A stretch of DNA of 9,729 nt, taken from an uncultured Prochlorococcus sp. (GTDB lineage: Bacteria > Cyanobacteriota > Cyanobacteriia > PCC-6307 > Cyanobiaceae). Every line of letters begins with the position of its first letter. Positions within the stretch are counted from its first letter, which is position 1. Below, one piece after another: positions 1-6,751 of the stretch. The translations under genes and the position numbers were made by a program. The DNA lies in contig CACGEL010000029.1 in the NCBI GenBank assembly GCA_902572065.1, positions 1 to 9,729 of the forward strand, written 5' to 3'. A model generated the notes under the pieces. It was not told the DNA's origin and ran no database searches. It saw only the letters and a list, made by a program, of their open reading frames with translations.

Positions 1-919
1 TAATAATCAAGAATAAAGGGAAAAAGAAAACCCACTTGAAAGAACTTAATAAATTTAAAATCTGTGGTGGCCAATATTTGGGGAAGAATTCCCAAAAATT
101 ACTTATCTGGCTAGTAACTACAATGATATTAGGAGCTGGTGCAATTATTTCAGAATCAATTATGTAACGACCTAACATCCATAAAACAAATCCAATAAAC
201 ATAGAAAAGGTATTAAGTAGTAAATTTCTAGTTATTTTCAAATTAAGAAAATTATTTTCAATCTTATTTAAATCATCCTCACACATTAGATTTCTTCTCA
301 TAAGAAATAGCCATAGAAAAGCACAAGCAAAGATAGATCTTTCATCTACAAACAAAGCTGATGGGAGTGCAAAAATAAAATAAATAGGATTAAGCTTAAA
401 TGCTGCGGGTAATAAAAGTAATAAATGTGATACGGAATCAGTAGTATTCCAGAAAGCCGTTCCTTCTGCAATAAACCAAGTTAATGAAATTCCAATTACG
501 CAAATCACACTAAACAAAATATCTTTTGTACTTTTCCTAATGATTCGACTAATCAAATATAAATTAACAAAAGATGATATCACTGGTATAAGAACAACAC
601 TGTAGCCTCTTAATCCTAAAAAATAATTTAATGTTGGGACAAAGAATCTATAGCTTAGTAATTGAGCAGTGAGAGGAAGATCCCTATTTAGGGGGTTTTC
701 GGCTTGAAGCATCTGATACATCAAGCGGCCTGCTTTGTCAGGTCTAAAATAAAGCCATAAAGAAGGAAACGCAAAGAAAATTGTTATTGCAAATGCAAAA
801 AGTGCTATTTTAAAATCTATTTTCCAACCAAATTCATCACTAGAAAAAAGTTTTAGAATTAAATTATCAAATCTTTTAAAAACTTTTTTATCTTGATATT
901 TAAGTAATTTATTCATCAT
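1..919 (-). CDS. Polytopic membrane protein, possible GT-C-like glycosyltransferase (3' end outside window)
   Basis: An open frame runs from ATG at 919 to the left edge without a stop, giving 306 visible residues; a second in-frame ATG follows at 916. After a charged N-terminal stretch (1-35) there are several hydrophobic segments, roughly 37-58, 103-123, 134-151, 164-186, 195-207, 231-250 and one starting near 294, so it is an integral membrane protein. The first extramembrane loop (about 59-101) carries PLNRD, AQLLSYR and NYFLG, and DER occurs at 192-194. The same pattern occurs in the protein at 2170-3378, so the two are paralogues. I do not recognise a named family. The fold layout and the neighbouring polyprenol-phosphate-type glycosyltransferase make a GT-C-like sugar transferase plausible, but this is inference. 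It is divergent from the gene at 1070 across a 150-bp AT-rich spacer. Confidence 0.8.
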   Translation of the reverse strand, partial: MMNKLLKYQDKKVFKRFDNLILKLFSSDEFGWKIDFKIALFAFAITIFFAFPSLWLYFRPDKAGRLMYQMLQAENPLNRDLPLTAQLLSYRFFVPTLNYFLGLRGYSVVLIPVISSFVNLYLISRIIRKSTKDILFSVICVIGISLTWFIAEGTAFWNTTDSVSHLLLLLPAAFKLNPIYFIFALPSALFVDERSIFACAFLWLFLMRRNLMCEDDLNKIENNFLNLKITRNLLLNTFSMFIGFVLWMLGRYIIDSEIIAPAPNIIVVTSQISNFWEFFPKYWPPQILNLLSSFKWVFFFPLFLII

Positions 920-1069
920 AATTATAAATCTATCATTAAGGAATAAATATTTTAATAAATATAGCAATAACTAAGTTTTTATTACTTATGATTCTACTAT
1001 TATGATTAAACTTAAATTAAGTATTAATCAAATATATTAAGATTTAAATAAGTTTATTGATTTAAAAAA

Positions 1070-1810
1070 TTGCTGGATTCCAAAAACAAACTAGATATTA
1101 TCATTCCTGTATTTAATGAAGTACATATTGCAAAATTATTTGCCCTTTTAGAAAAAGATGTTTCATCAAAATTCAGAGTATTACTTTGTTATGATGATGA
1201 TTCGGATAAAACTCTTACTTCTTATAACTCAGAATCTTTTAATTTCAATATCGATAAAGTTAAAAATAAATATAGTGGACCACAAGGGGCGATTCTTTCT
1301 GGTTTTGAAGAATGCAAATCAGAAGCAGTTATTGTATACGTTGCGGATGACTTCATAAATACAAAAATTATAGATCTAATGTATGAGAAATTCCTTATGG
1401 GAAACGATATAGTTGTTCCAAGCAGATTTATAAAAGGAGGTGCGATGCGAAATTGTCCATTAATAAAGTCTATTTTGGTAAGAATAGCTTCTTTCTCTTT
1501 ATTTTATTTATCTACCATTCCTGTAAAAGATGTAAGTAACGGATTCAGACTTTTTTCGCTTAAGTATCTCAATATGATCAAAATCGAATCTACAAAGGGG
1601 TTCACTTTTTCGATTGAGTTATTAGTTAAAGCAAACAGATTGGGTCTTTCAATTGCTGAAGTCCCTTCTTATTGGGAAGAAAGAAAATTTGGTAAAAGTA
1701 GATTTAAGATTTCCGAATGGGTTTTTGACTACTTAAGATGGTATGTTTATGGTCTTGAAACGTTTTGGTTGAGAAAATCACCAAGTTCAGTAAAATTAAA
1801 AAATTCATAA
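1070..1810 (+). CDS. Family 2 glycosyltransferase, DPM1/polyprenyl-phosphate sugar synthase type
   Basis: Cytoplasmic GT-A fold enzyme of 246 residues with no membrane segment. It opens with LDIIIPVFNE (8-17), the usual nucleotide-sugar binding start, followed by an acidic patch YDDDSD (41-46). GPQGAILSGFE (70-80) matches the G..gA...G pattern of dolichol-phosphate-mannose-type enzymes, and VADD (91-94) fills the DxD metal site. Later family marks are PSRF..GG (117-124), SNGFRLF (156-162), FTFSIELLVKA (178-188), EVPSYWEER (197-205) and GKSRF (208-212). Such enzymes usually transfer a hexose from a nucleotide sugar to a polyprenyl phosphate; the sugar cannot be read from sequence. The start is TTG at 1070: an in-frame TGA lies at 1058, no ATG exists before the core motif, and there is no clear ribosome site. 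It lies between two related membrane proteins that may use its product. Confidence 0.88.
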   Translation: MLDSKNKLDIIIPVFNEVHIAKLFALLEKDVSSKFRVLLCYDDDSDKTLTSYNSESFNFNIDKVKNKYSGPQGAILSGFEECKSEAVIVYVADDFINTKIIDLMYEKFLMGNDIVVPSRFIKGGAMRNCPLIKSILVRIASFSLFYLSTIPVKDVSNGFRLFSLKYLNMIKIESTKGFTFSIELLVKANRLGLSIAEVPSYWEERKFGKSRFKISEWVFDYLRWYVYGLETFWLRKSPSSVKLKNS

Positions 1811-2169
1811 AATATTCTTTATAAAAAAACATAAACTTAATATTTGATAGTCTAATAAATGTATTTGATAGATAAATAATTTTTACAAATTTCCAAGGAC
1901 AATTAATTTTCTACAAATATATATAAAATCTTTTTTAATCTATATTTAAATTATTTTTAAACCTAGTGAATATTAATCTTAGAATTGAGTAATGAGAAAA
2001 TAATTTTTTTTCAAATATGAGGTAATAAGTAATTAATAAATATTATTATCATTTTATTTGGTTTTAGTTTAAATTATAATTTGAATTTAATAATTTCAAA
2101 TGAGAAATAATAAGCTATTTTTAATATTATATTATGTTCTATAGTCTAAATTTTAAGCGATTCTTATAA
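1811..2169. other. 359-bp AT-rich intergenic region without a gene
   Basis: No open frame of useful size is present on either strand. It holds a 10-bp direct repeat TATTTGATAG (1841-1850 and 1862-1871, 21 bp apart). Further right are a 12-bp palindrome AAATTATAATTT (2071-2082) and an overlapping inverted repeat ATTTGAA/TTCAAAT (2079-2085 and 2095-2101, 9-base loop). TATAAT at 2075-2080 and TATTAT at 2125-2130 could be -10 elements for the gene at 2170, but neither has a convincing -35. No GC-rich terminator is seen after 1810. Confidence 0.5.
2079..2101. repeat. Inverted repeat upstream of membrane protein gene
   Basis: Arms ATTTGAA (2079-2085) and TTCAAAT (2095-2101) are perfect complements around a 9-base loop, immediately after a possible TATAAT. 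It is 69 bp upstream of the ATG at 2170. An operator-like site is possible, but in DNA this AT-rich a 7-bp dyad can occur by chance. Confidence 0.3.
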
Positions 2170-3378
2170 ATGTTAAATAAACAATTCAGAATAGCAATAA
2201 AATCATTATTTGTTGGTTTTATTGCATGGTTATTTAGTTTCTTTTTTTATTCTCCAAGATTTATTCTTTTTTTAGGCCTGAATTCTGGGACCACAAGGAG
2301 AGATAATCTTTTATTGCAGTGTTTAGATCCATTTAGCAGAAATTTATTTGGTCAAGAGAAGGCTCAACTTTATTCAAGAATAGTTCAACCAAGTATTGCT
2401 AATTTCTTAGGTTGGTGCGGTGATAGAAGAGATATTTTATCTCTCCTTGGTTCTCCAGGGATTGCTTACATTGCATTAATATTAACTCTATCATTTTTTT
2501 ATTTAGCAATATCTAAAAGGTTGACAAACGGAATAGCATTATCTTCAACTTTTGCTATCTCAACTACTATGGTAACTCAATGGACAAACACTCATTGGGG
2601 TCATCCTGATTCTCTTAGTCTTCTGCCCATTTCAATTATTTTATGCTTCAGAAAATGGTGGATTGTTATTCCATGCACATTTATTGGATGCTTGAATGAC
2701 GAAAGATTTATTTTATCCATACCATTCTTAATTCTTTGGTGGTGGCCGGCTAATTTAAAAAGATTTAATGAAATATTTTTAAAATTATCTAAAATATTAT
2801 TTTATTTTTTTATAGGAATCCTAATTTTCATATTAATAAGAGTATTTTTAACGATAGGTTTAATTGGTCCAGGAATTGAAGGAGAGAGTTCTATGCTTAT
2901 ATATCAAATCATTGATGTAGGAGTAAATACTATTATGAGTCCAGCCAAATGGACAGGATTTTTATTTATAGTTTTTCTTTCCTATAGATGGTTATGTTTA
3001 ATACCCCTAATTACAATGATAATTATGTTTAGGAAGGAGAGATCACTTAGAGTTATTTTTTTTATATTTTCTATAGTTTCAACTATTATTGCTTCAAGTA
3101 TTAATGCTGATGTTAGTAGAACGCTAGCTTTTGCTTTCCCTATTATCCCTTTTTCTTTATCTGTTATTTATGAAAATCTTGGTTGGAAAAGTAATCGCAT
3201 AATTAAACTTCTTAATATATTAACTTTTTTAAATGTCATAACCCCTGCTGCGAAGGTTTATTATCTACCAAAAGATTGGTTTTCTAGAAACCCCCTTGAG
3301 TGGGCCAGTCCTGCTTTCCCTTTACCTATTAATCTATGGAGATGGTTTACTTCCCCAAATGGATTTTCAACTTGGTAA
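2170..3378 (+). CDS. Polytopic membrane protein related to the 1-919 gene, possible GT-C-like glycosyltransferase
   Basis: Complete 402-residue membrane protein starting at ATG 2170. Hydrophobic segments lie near 11-37, 97-116, 124-134, 148-175, 181-192, 207-231, 262-287, 294-312, 317-335 and 345-360. The long loop after the first segment (about 38-92) contains LLLQCLD, PFSRN, AQLYSR and NFLGWCG; HPDSLSLLP (145-153) and NDERF (176-180) follow. These align in order with the partial protein encoded on the minus strand at 1-919, so the two share ancestry. DVSRTLAFAFP (314-324) is another conserved-looking acidic/arginine motif late in the chain. Acidic residues in an early extramembrane loop and DER between helices recall GT-C enzymes that take sugars from polyprenyl-phosphate carriers. 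I see no signature that proves this. It follows the family 2 enzyme on the same strand but 359 bp away, so it may have its own promoter. Confidence 0.85.
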   Translation: MLNKQFRIAIKSLFVGFIAWLFSFFFYSPRFILFLGLNSGTTRRDNLLLQCLDPFSRNLFGQEKAQLYSRIVQPSIANFLGWCGDRRDILSLLGSPGIAYIALILTLSFFYLAISKRLTNGIALSSTFAISTTMVTQWTNTHWGHPDSLSLLPISIILCFRKWWIVIPCTFIGCLNDERFILSIPFLILWWWPANLKRFNEIFLKLSKILFYFFIGILIFILIRVFLTIGLIGPGIEGESSMLIYQIIDVGVNTIMSPAKWTGFLFIVFLSYRWLCLIPLITMIIMFRKERSLRVIFFIFSIVSTIIASSINADVSRTLAFAFPIIPFSLSVIYENLGWKSNRIIKLLNILTFLNVITPAAKVYYLPKDWFSRNPLEWASPAFPLPINLWRWFTSPNGFSTW

Positions 3379-3468
3379 TTATTTAAAAGAATTTAAAAGA
3401 ATCGATTTGCATCTTATTAAATCTAATTAAAAAATATGATTAATTAACTACTAAAAATTCATTAATAC
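3379..3468. repeat. Convergent intergenic spacer with short tandem repeat
   Basis: The spacer between convergent genes starts with two perfect tandem copies of ATTTAAAAGA (3381-3390, 3391-3400). No strong bidirectional terminator hairpin is visible; the best dyad, GATTT/AAATC, is only 5 bp. Confidence 0.45.
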
Positions 3469-3493
3469 TTATAACGATGAATTAATACTTATA
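3461..3493. repeat. 13-bp direct repeat with 20-bp period over the GT11-like 3' end
   Basis: ATTAATACTTATA occurs at 3461-3473 and 3481-3493, with 7 bp between copies. The stop codon of the minus-strand gene (3469-3471) lies in the outer copy and its last sense codons lie in the inner copy, so a small duplication may have set the present C-terminus. Confidence 0.5.
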
Positions 3494-4320
3494 TATCTTC
3501 TAAAAAACTTTTTTATTTTTCTTAGTTTTAATACAATATAGTCGTATTTCCAAAAGTGATTTTTTAACAAAAAATATCTTATTGGAGCAAATCTTTTCCA
3601 TTCTTTTTTTGTCCATTTGGAATGACTATAAATATCTCCATGCCACATATAAGTATGTTCTGGATAAATTACATGTTTAGCATCAGCTAAAAAAGCTGCT
3701 AACCAGTGATATGACCCTCCAGTCAATATAAAATTTCTAAATCGAATAGCATATTTCAAGGTCTCTGTTGCATCACTTGAAATTATTTTATAGTTATATT
3801 TTGATGCTAGCTTTTTAACGATTTTATGATTTGGCGTATCTGATGCTATAAACCCTTCAATTTTTGTTCTAAAACCCAACTTAGTTTGCATATCTGCAAT
3901 AGCTTCATAATAAAAATTTAATGGAGGTGCTAGATGTGCTACATCAGCAAGTCTTATCATAAGGATTAATTTTGAATTATTAAAAGTAGGATCTTTCTTA
4001 TAAGAAAAAATTTTTCTTATTTTTGATTTATTTTCAAATAAAAATTCCCCATTTTGAAAGTTACCCTCGAAAATAAATGAAGATTTAGGTTCAAATTGGT
4101 CTTTAAACAAAATATCAATATCTTTATCTTTATAAATATGTAAGGGATATTTTTTCTTTAATACTCTACCTTCTTTCCATAGATTTAAATTAAATTTAAG
4201 GATCTCCGGAGTAATTTTATAATTAGATACTTTAAGATTTAGCTTCTCTCCTAATAAGGATAATCCAATATTTTGTATTAAATTATTAGCAAGCCTTCCA
4301 GAAAATTTTGAAATTATCAT
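3469..4320 (-). CDS. Divergent GT11 (alpha-1,2-fucosyltransferase)-like protein
   Basis: 283 residues from ATG at 4320, soluble, with no membrane helix. Landmarks follow the order of GT11 enzymes. GRLANNLIQN (8-17) corresponds to the GrLGNQmFQ start, and FEGNFQNGEF (84-93) to the GYFQSEKYF block, followed by IRKIF (101-105). IRLAD (122-126) with NFYYEAI (135-141) corresponds to HxRRxD...YY..Ai. ASDTP (159-163) matches the S-D-turn, and GGSYHWLAAFLAD (201-213) plus VIYP (217-220) matches the SSFSWW.A.L...viaP block. The catalytic motif is changed: the expected His is Met121 and the second Arg is Leu124, while Arg123 and Asp126 remain. The donor may therefore not be GDP-fucose, or activity may be altered. 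A basic, WHGD/W-rich tail (226-279) extends beyond the core. It lies 28 bp after the SGNH gene and is probably co-transcribed with it. Confidence 0.72.
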   Translation of the reverse strand: MIISKFSGRLANNLIQNIGLSLLGEKLNLKVSNYKITPEILKFNLNLWKEGRVLKKKYPLHIYKDKDIDILFKDQFEPKSSFIFEGNFQNGEFLFENKSKIRKIFSYKKDPTFNNSKLILMIRLADVAHLAPPLNFYYEAIADMQTKLGFRTKIEGFIASDTPNHKIVKKLASKYNYKIISSDATETLKYAIRFRNFILTGGSYHWLAAFLADAKHVIYPEHTYMWHGDIYSHSKWTKKEWKRFAPIRYFLLKNHFWKYDYIVLKLRKIKKFFRRYISINSSL

Positions 4321-4348
4321 TAGTTTGTTTTATAAAAATAAATAATTT

Positions 4349-5275
4349 TTAAAATGAAAGTATTCTTTTTTCTTTCAAAAAATTGATAACTTTCGGAGCG
4401 ATTAAATATCTTACAGAATAATTAGATAAATGATGTTGGTCAGAATAAAATGATTTACCTTCAGAGGTATATTTGCACTCTGAATTAGGGCACATTGCAT
4501 CTAAAGAATCAAAAACATACAAATTTTCGTGTAAAGAAGAAATTTTATTTAATTGATTTATTATATTTCTATACCTGCCATTTTTAGATATAAAATCTTC
4601 CCTTAATTTTATATAAGAACAATCTTCTGTAGAGTAATTATTGAACCATTGCGGATTAAAATTTCTACATCTCTTATCAATTACTTCCGAAAAAATTGGA
4701 GTGGGCATAAAGATAACAATTTTTACATTATTTTTAGCAAGCGATTCTACAAAATCCTCGAGAGATTTTAACCATCCAACAAAAAATTCTTTTTTGATAA
4801 AGTCATCTTCATATCCTCCTAAGTAATTATTTAAAAACACTACATCTCCAGTTTTAATTCTTAATTGAATTTCTTTTTCTAACAAGTCAAAAATCTGACT
4901 TCTCTTTGAATATATTTTTTGTTTACGTTCTTCGTACTTATTTGTCGGGAAGGGAGTCTGAGGTGCACTAAGAGAGAAAATTCTTGAATTAGTTTTTTCT
5001 GCTATATACTCAGCGCCTAGCCAAAAGGAATGGGTATAACTATCACCCAAGAAAAATAAAGTTTGCTCATTATTTTTATTAAATTGTTTTGTGCACCTCG
5101 AAAAAATCTTTTGAATTGTATATTCTTTATTATCATTATATATAAAACAATATTTCTCATCCAAGGAGGAATATTTAAAATATGGCTTTTTTAAACTTAA
5201 ATTTTTATTACCCAGATACAAATTTTCTTTAAATTTACTATCCAAAATAAATATAGAAATTGCAGAAAAGAACAA
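4349..5275 (-). CDS. SGNH hydrolase/acyltransferase domain, likely the displaced C-terminal half of an OafA-type protein
   Basis: 308 residues of an SGNH-like domain. Block I is GDSYTHS (77-83) with Ser79 as nucleophile; FLNN (147-150) fits a later block; SDQHHLS (278-284) supplies the Asp279-x-x-His282 pair. Six cysteines (43, 61, 203, 219, 262, 267) suggest disulfides outside the cytoplasmic membrane. Such domains normally follow an acyltransferase_3 membrane domain in one polypeptide and help O-acylate glycans. As annotated it begins at TTG 5275 inside a hydrophobic segment. The same frame is open upstream to about 5311, adding ten residues (FQIIINAFFI) that complete a membrane helix. This helix is what links the two domains in fused proteins, so independent initiation at 5275 is doubtful; see the A7 tract at 5306-5312. 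The domain itself is intact. Confidence 0.82.
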   Translation of the reverse strand: MFFSAISIFILDSKFKENLYLGNKNLSLKKPYFKYSSLDEKYCFIYNDNKEYTIQKIFSRCTKQFNKNNEQTLFFLGDSYTHSFWLGAEYIAEKTNSRIFSLSAPQTPFPTNKYEERKQKIYSKRSQIFDLLEKEIQLRIKTGDVVFLNNYLGGYEDDFIKKEFFVGWLKSLEDFVESLAKNNVKIVIFMPTPIFSEVIDKRCRNFNPQWFNNYSTEDCSYIKLREDFISKNGRYRNIINQLNKISSLHENLYVFDSLDAMCPNSECKYTSEGKSFYSDQHHLSNYSVRYLIAPKVINFLKEKRILSF

Positions 5276-5288
5276 AATAAAAAATGCA

Positions 5289-6353
5289 TTAATAATAATT
5301 TGGAATTTTTTTCAAAGACCAGTTTTTATTTCTTAAGGGATTTTCAATATAATTAAAAGATAAAACAGATAATGCGTAAATTACTAATAGTTGAAATGGT
5401 ATAGACCACCAATGTATGCCTATGGTTAAATAACTTATTGATATAATTCCCCAATGCCACAAATACAAAGAGTATGATAGTTTTCCTATTTTTACTATCT
5501 CTTTTTTAGACAAAATCTTATTTAAGATTGAATCTTTTTTTAAGAGAACAAGAAGTACTCCAGTTAGAAAAACGATAATAAATGTTGAATAAAGTCCAGT
5601 TGATAATGGTTGGAACATCACAAAGATTATCAATATTAAAATTAAAAAAGGGAGGGTATTCCTAAAAGAATTAAATTTAACGAAATCTTTTTTTATTTGT
5701 AAAAATACAAGCGATCCAAATGCAATTTCCCAAAAACGATTATGTAATAAAAAATAAGCGGATGGTTGGTTTATGTTATATTGATTTATAAAGAAAATTC
5801 CCGAAATTGAAATTGAAATTAATAGTAATATCATTAAATTTCTAAATCCCTTTTTTTTATTTTTTAGATAACCACTAAACCATATAAAAAATGGGAAAAT
5901 AAAATAAAATTGCTCTTCAACTCCTAGAGACCATGTGTTAGTAAAAGGATTCAAATTGGCTGAGAGAGAGAAGTAGTCAGTGCTTCTGACAAAAAGATAA
6001 ATATTAGATAAACCAAAAAGTGATGAAATACCTGTTCTTAAAGAGGTTTGAGGTTCATAGGAGAAAAAACATATTAAAAGACTCATCACCAAGACATAAA
6101 AAATTAATGACGGGAGTATTCGTTTTACTCTCCTTTCATAAAATCCAATCACAAATTCAAAAAAATTATCACTTCTTTTGTTAGATAAAGAAGAAGTAAT
6201 AACAAAACCAGAAATAACGAAAAAAATATCGACTCCTAAATATCCACTAGGAAGAAAATCATTATTAAAGTGATTTATTATTACAGCTAGTACCGCAAAA
6301 GCCCTTAATCCATCTATCTCTGGTCGATAAAGATTGTTTTTTATATTTAGCAA
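5289..6353 (-). CDS. Acyltransferase_3 (OafA/YrhL-type) membrane O-acyltransferase domain
   Basis: Integral membrane acyltransferase that moves acetyl or other acyl groups onto surface sugars. Numbering from TTG 6353 (354 residues): YRPEIDGLRA (9-18), the NHF histidine (28), GYLGVDIFFVISGFVI (37-52), ERRVKRILPS (73-82), TWSLGVEEQFY (140-150), YSLYLWHW (294-301) and YIENPLR (335-341). These cover the family core from first to last, with about ten membrane segments. The frame then ends abruptly with IPNYY after an A7 run, where fused OafA proteins continue into a last helix and an SGNH domain. The start is uncertain. The frame is open back to TTG 6467 without any ATG, but that extra N-terminus has no family similarity I can recognise, and TTG 6353 puts YRPEIDG at the usual distance from the start. 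First gene of the minus-strand cluster. Confidence 0.85.
   Translation of the reverse strand: MLNIKNNLYRPEIDGLRAFAVLAVIINHFNNDFLPSGYLGVDIFFVISGFVITSSLSNKRSDNFFEFVIGFYERRVKRILPSLIFYVLVMSLLICFFSYEPQTSLRTGISSLFGLSNIYLFVRSTDYFSLSANLNPFTNTWSLGVEEQFYFIFPFFIWFSGYLKNKKKGFRNLMILLLISISISGIFFINQYNINQPSAYFLLHNRFWEIAFGSLVFLQIKKDFVKFNSFRNTLPFLILILIIFVMFQPLSTGLYSTFIIVFLTGVLLVLLKKDSILNKILSKKEIVKIGKLSYSLYLWHWGIISISYLTIGIHWWSIPFQLLVIYALSVLSFNYIENPLRNKNWSLKKIPNYY
5306..5312 (-). other. A7 homopolymer, frameshift or slippage site joining two ORFs
   Basis: On the coding (minus) strand the acyltransferase frame reads TTG AAA AAA ATT and stops 5 codons later. If one A is dropped, it reads AAA AAA TTC and continues without a stop through FQIIINAFFI into the SGNH frame. 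That gives one protein of about 667 residues from TTG 6353, a normal length for an OafA-type AT3-SGNH fusion. It could be an inactivating mutation, a sequencing error, phase variation, or transcript slippage that restores the frame in part of the mRNA. Confidence 0.8.
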
Positions 6354-6558
6354 AACGGAATTAAAATGATAATAAAATATTACCAGAAACAAATTCTGCT
6401 TTATATAAACTGAACAAAGTTTTAAGAGAATAAAAAATTCTATTAGCTTGTCTAGATAAGATTGCAATAACTTGGATATTGATCATAATAAATTTCAAAA
6501 TATATTTACAATTGCTTATCTTTTACTAAAAATAAAACATTTTTTCGTCGAATTAATT

Positions 6559-6588
6559 ATTATATTTTTAACATTTCCTTAATGTAAA
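6559..6588 (-). promoter_or_regulatory. Sigma70-type promoter for the acyltransferase-SGNH-GT11 cluster
   Basis: On the minus strand TTTACA (6588-6583, one mismatch to TTGACA) is followed by an 18-bp spacer and a perfect TATAAT (6564-6559). Transcription would start near 6552, about 200 bases before the preferred TTG at 6353. It is the best promoter match in the window and lies directly beside the tRNA remnant. Confidence 0.55.
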
Positions 6589-6592
6589 GCTA

Positions 6593-6627
6593 GTCGATTG
6601 GGTTAAGGTACTGGTCTTGAAAATTAG
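6593..6627 (+). pseudogene. Decayed partial copy of tRNA-Ser(UGA): D arm and anticodon arm
   Basis: Aligned without gaps to 6761-6795 of the intact tRNA-Ser downstream, 29 of 35 bases agree, including the whole anticodon loop CTTGAAA. The anticodon stem is still pairable because two changes give G-T wobbles. No acceptor arm, variable arm, T arm or GGTTCGAATC box is found on either side, so it cannot be a working tRNA. It is in the same orientation, 168 bp upstream of the matching part of the intact gene. Such fragments are typical leftovers of insertion or recombination at a tRNA gene. Confidence 0.75.
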
Positions 6628-6673
6628 ATTTAGTCATAGTTATAGCAATAGCTTTCATATATCACTGGACATA

Positions 6674-6694
6674 TGTTTCCGAACTGTTTCCGAA
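6674..6694. repeat. Pair of 10-bp direct repeats TGTTTCCGAA, 11-bp period
   Basis: Perfect copies occur at 6674-6683 and 6685-6694, one base apart. The 11-bp spacing puts both on the same DNA face. They lie between the tRNA remnant and the intact tRNA and are richer in G+C than the surrounding DNA. A protein-binding or recombination site is possible; nothing here identifies the protein. Confidence 0.55.
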
Positions 6695-6714
6695 AAAAAT
6701 CAACCACCTTTTGT

Positions 6715-6720
6715 TATAAT
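6715..6720 (+). promoter_or_regulatory. Possible -10 element of the tRNA-Ser gene
   Basis: A perfect TATAAT stands 31 bases before the tRNA 5' end, leaving a short leader. No good -35 is found at 16-18 bp upstream. Confidence 0.4.
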
Positions 6721-6751
6721 AAAAAAGTCAAAAATTTAATATTTTTCGCCT

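Noticed and set aside
1158..1358. 66-codon open frame on the + strand
   Set aside because: It lies wholly inside the family 2 glycosyltransferase gene in another frame, and its product has no recognisable motif.
4641..4826. 61-codon open frame on the + strand
   Set aside because: It is antisense to the SGNH domain, whose motifs are clear; no motif or start signal of its own.
6361..6486. 41-codon ATG ORF on the minus strand before the acyltransferase
   Set aside because: Not annotated as a gene: no similarity, overlaps the longer open frame and could be chance. Kept only as an observation about the uncertain start.
6593..6627. A second functional tRNA-Ser
   Set aside because: Acceptor, variable and T arms are missing and six of 35 bases differ from the intact gene.
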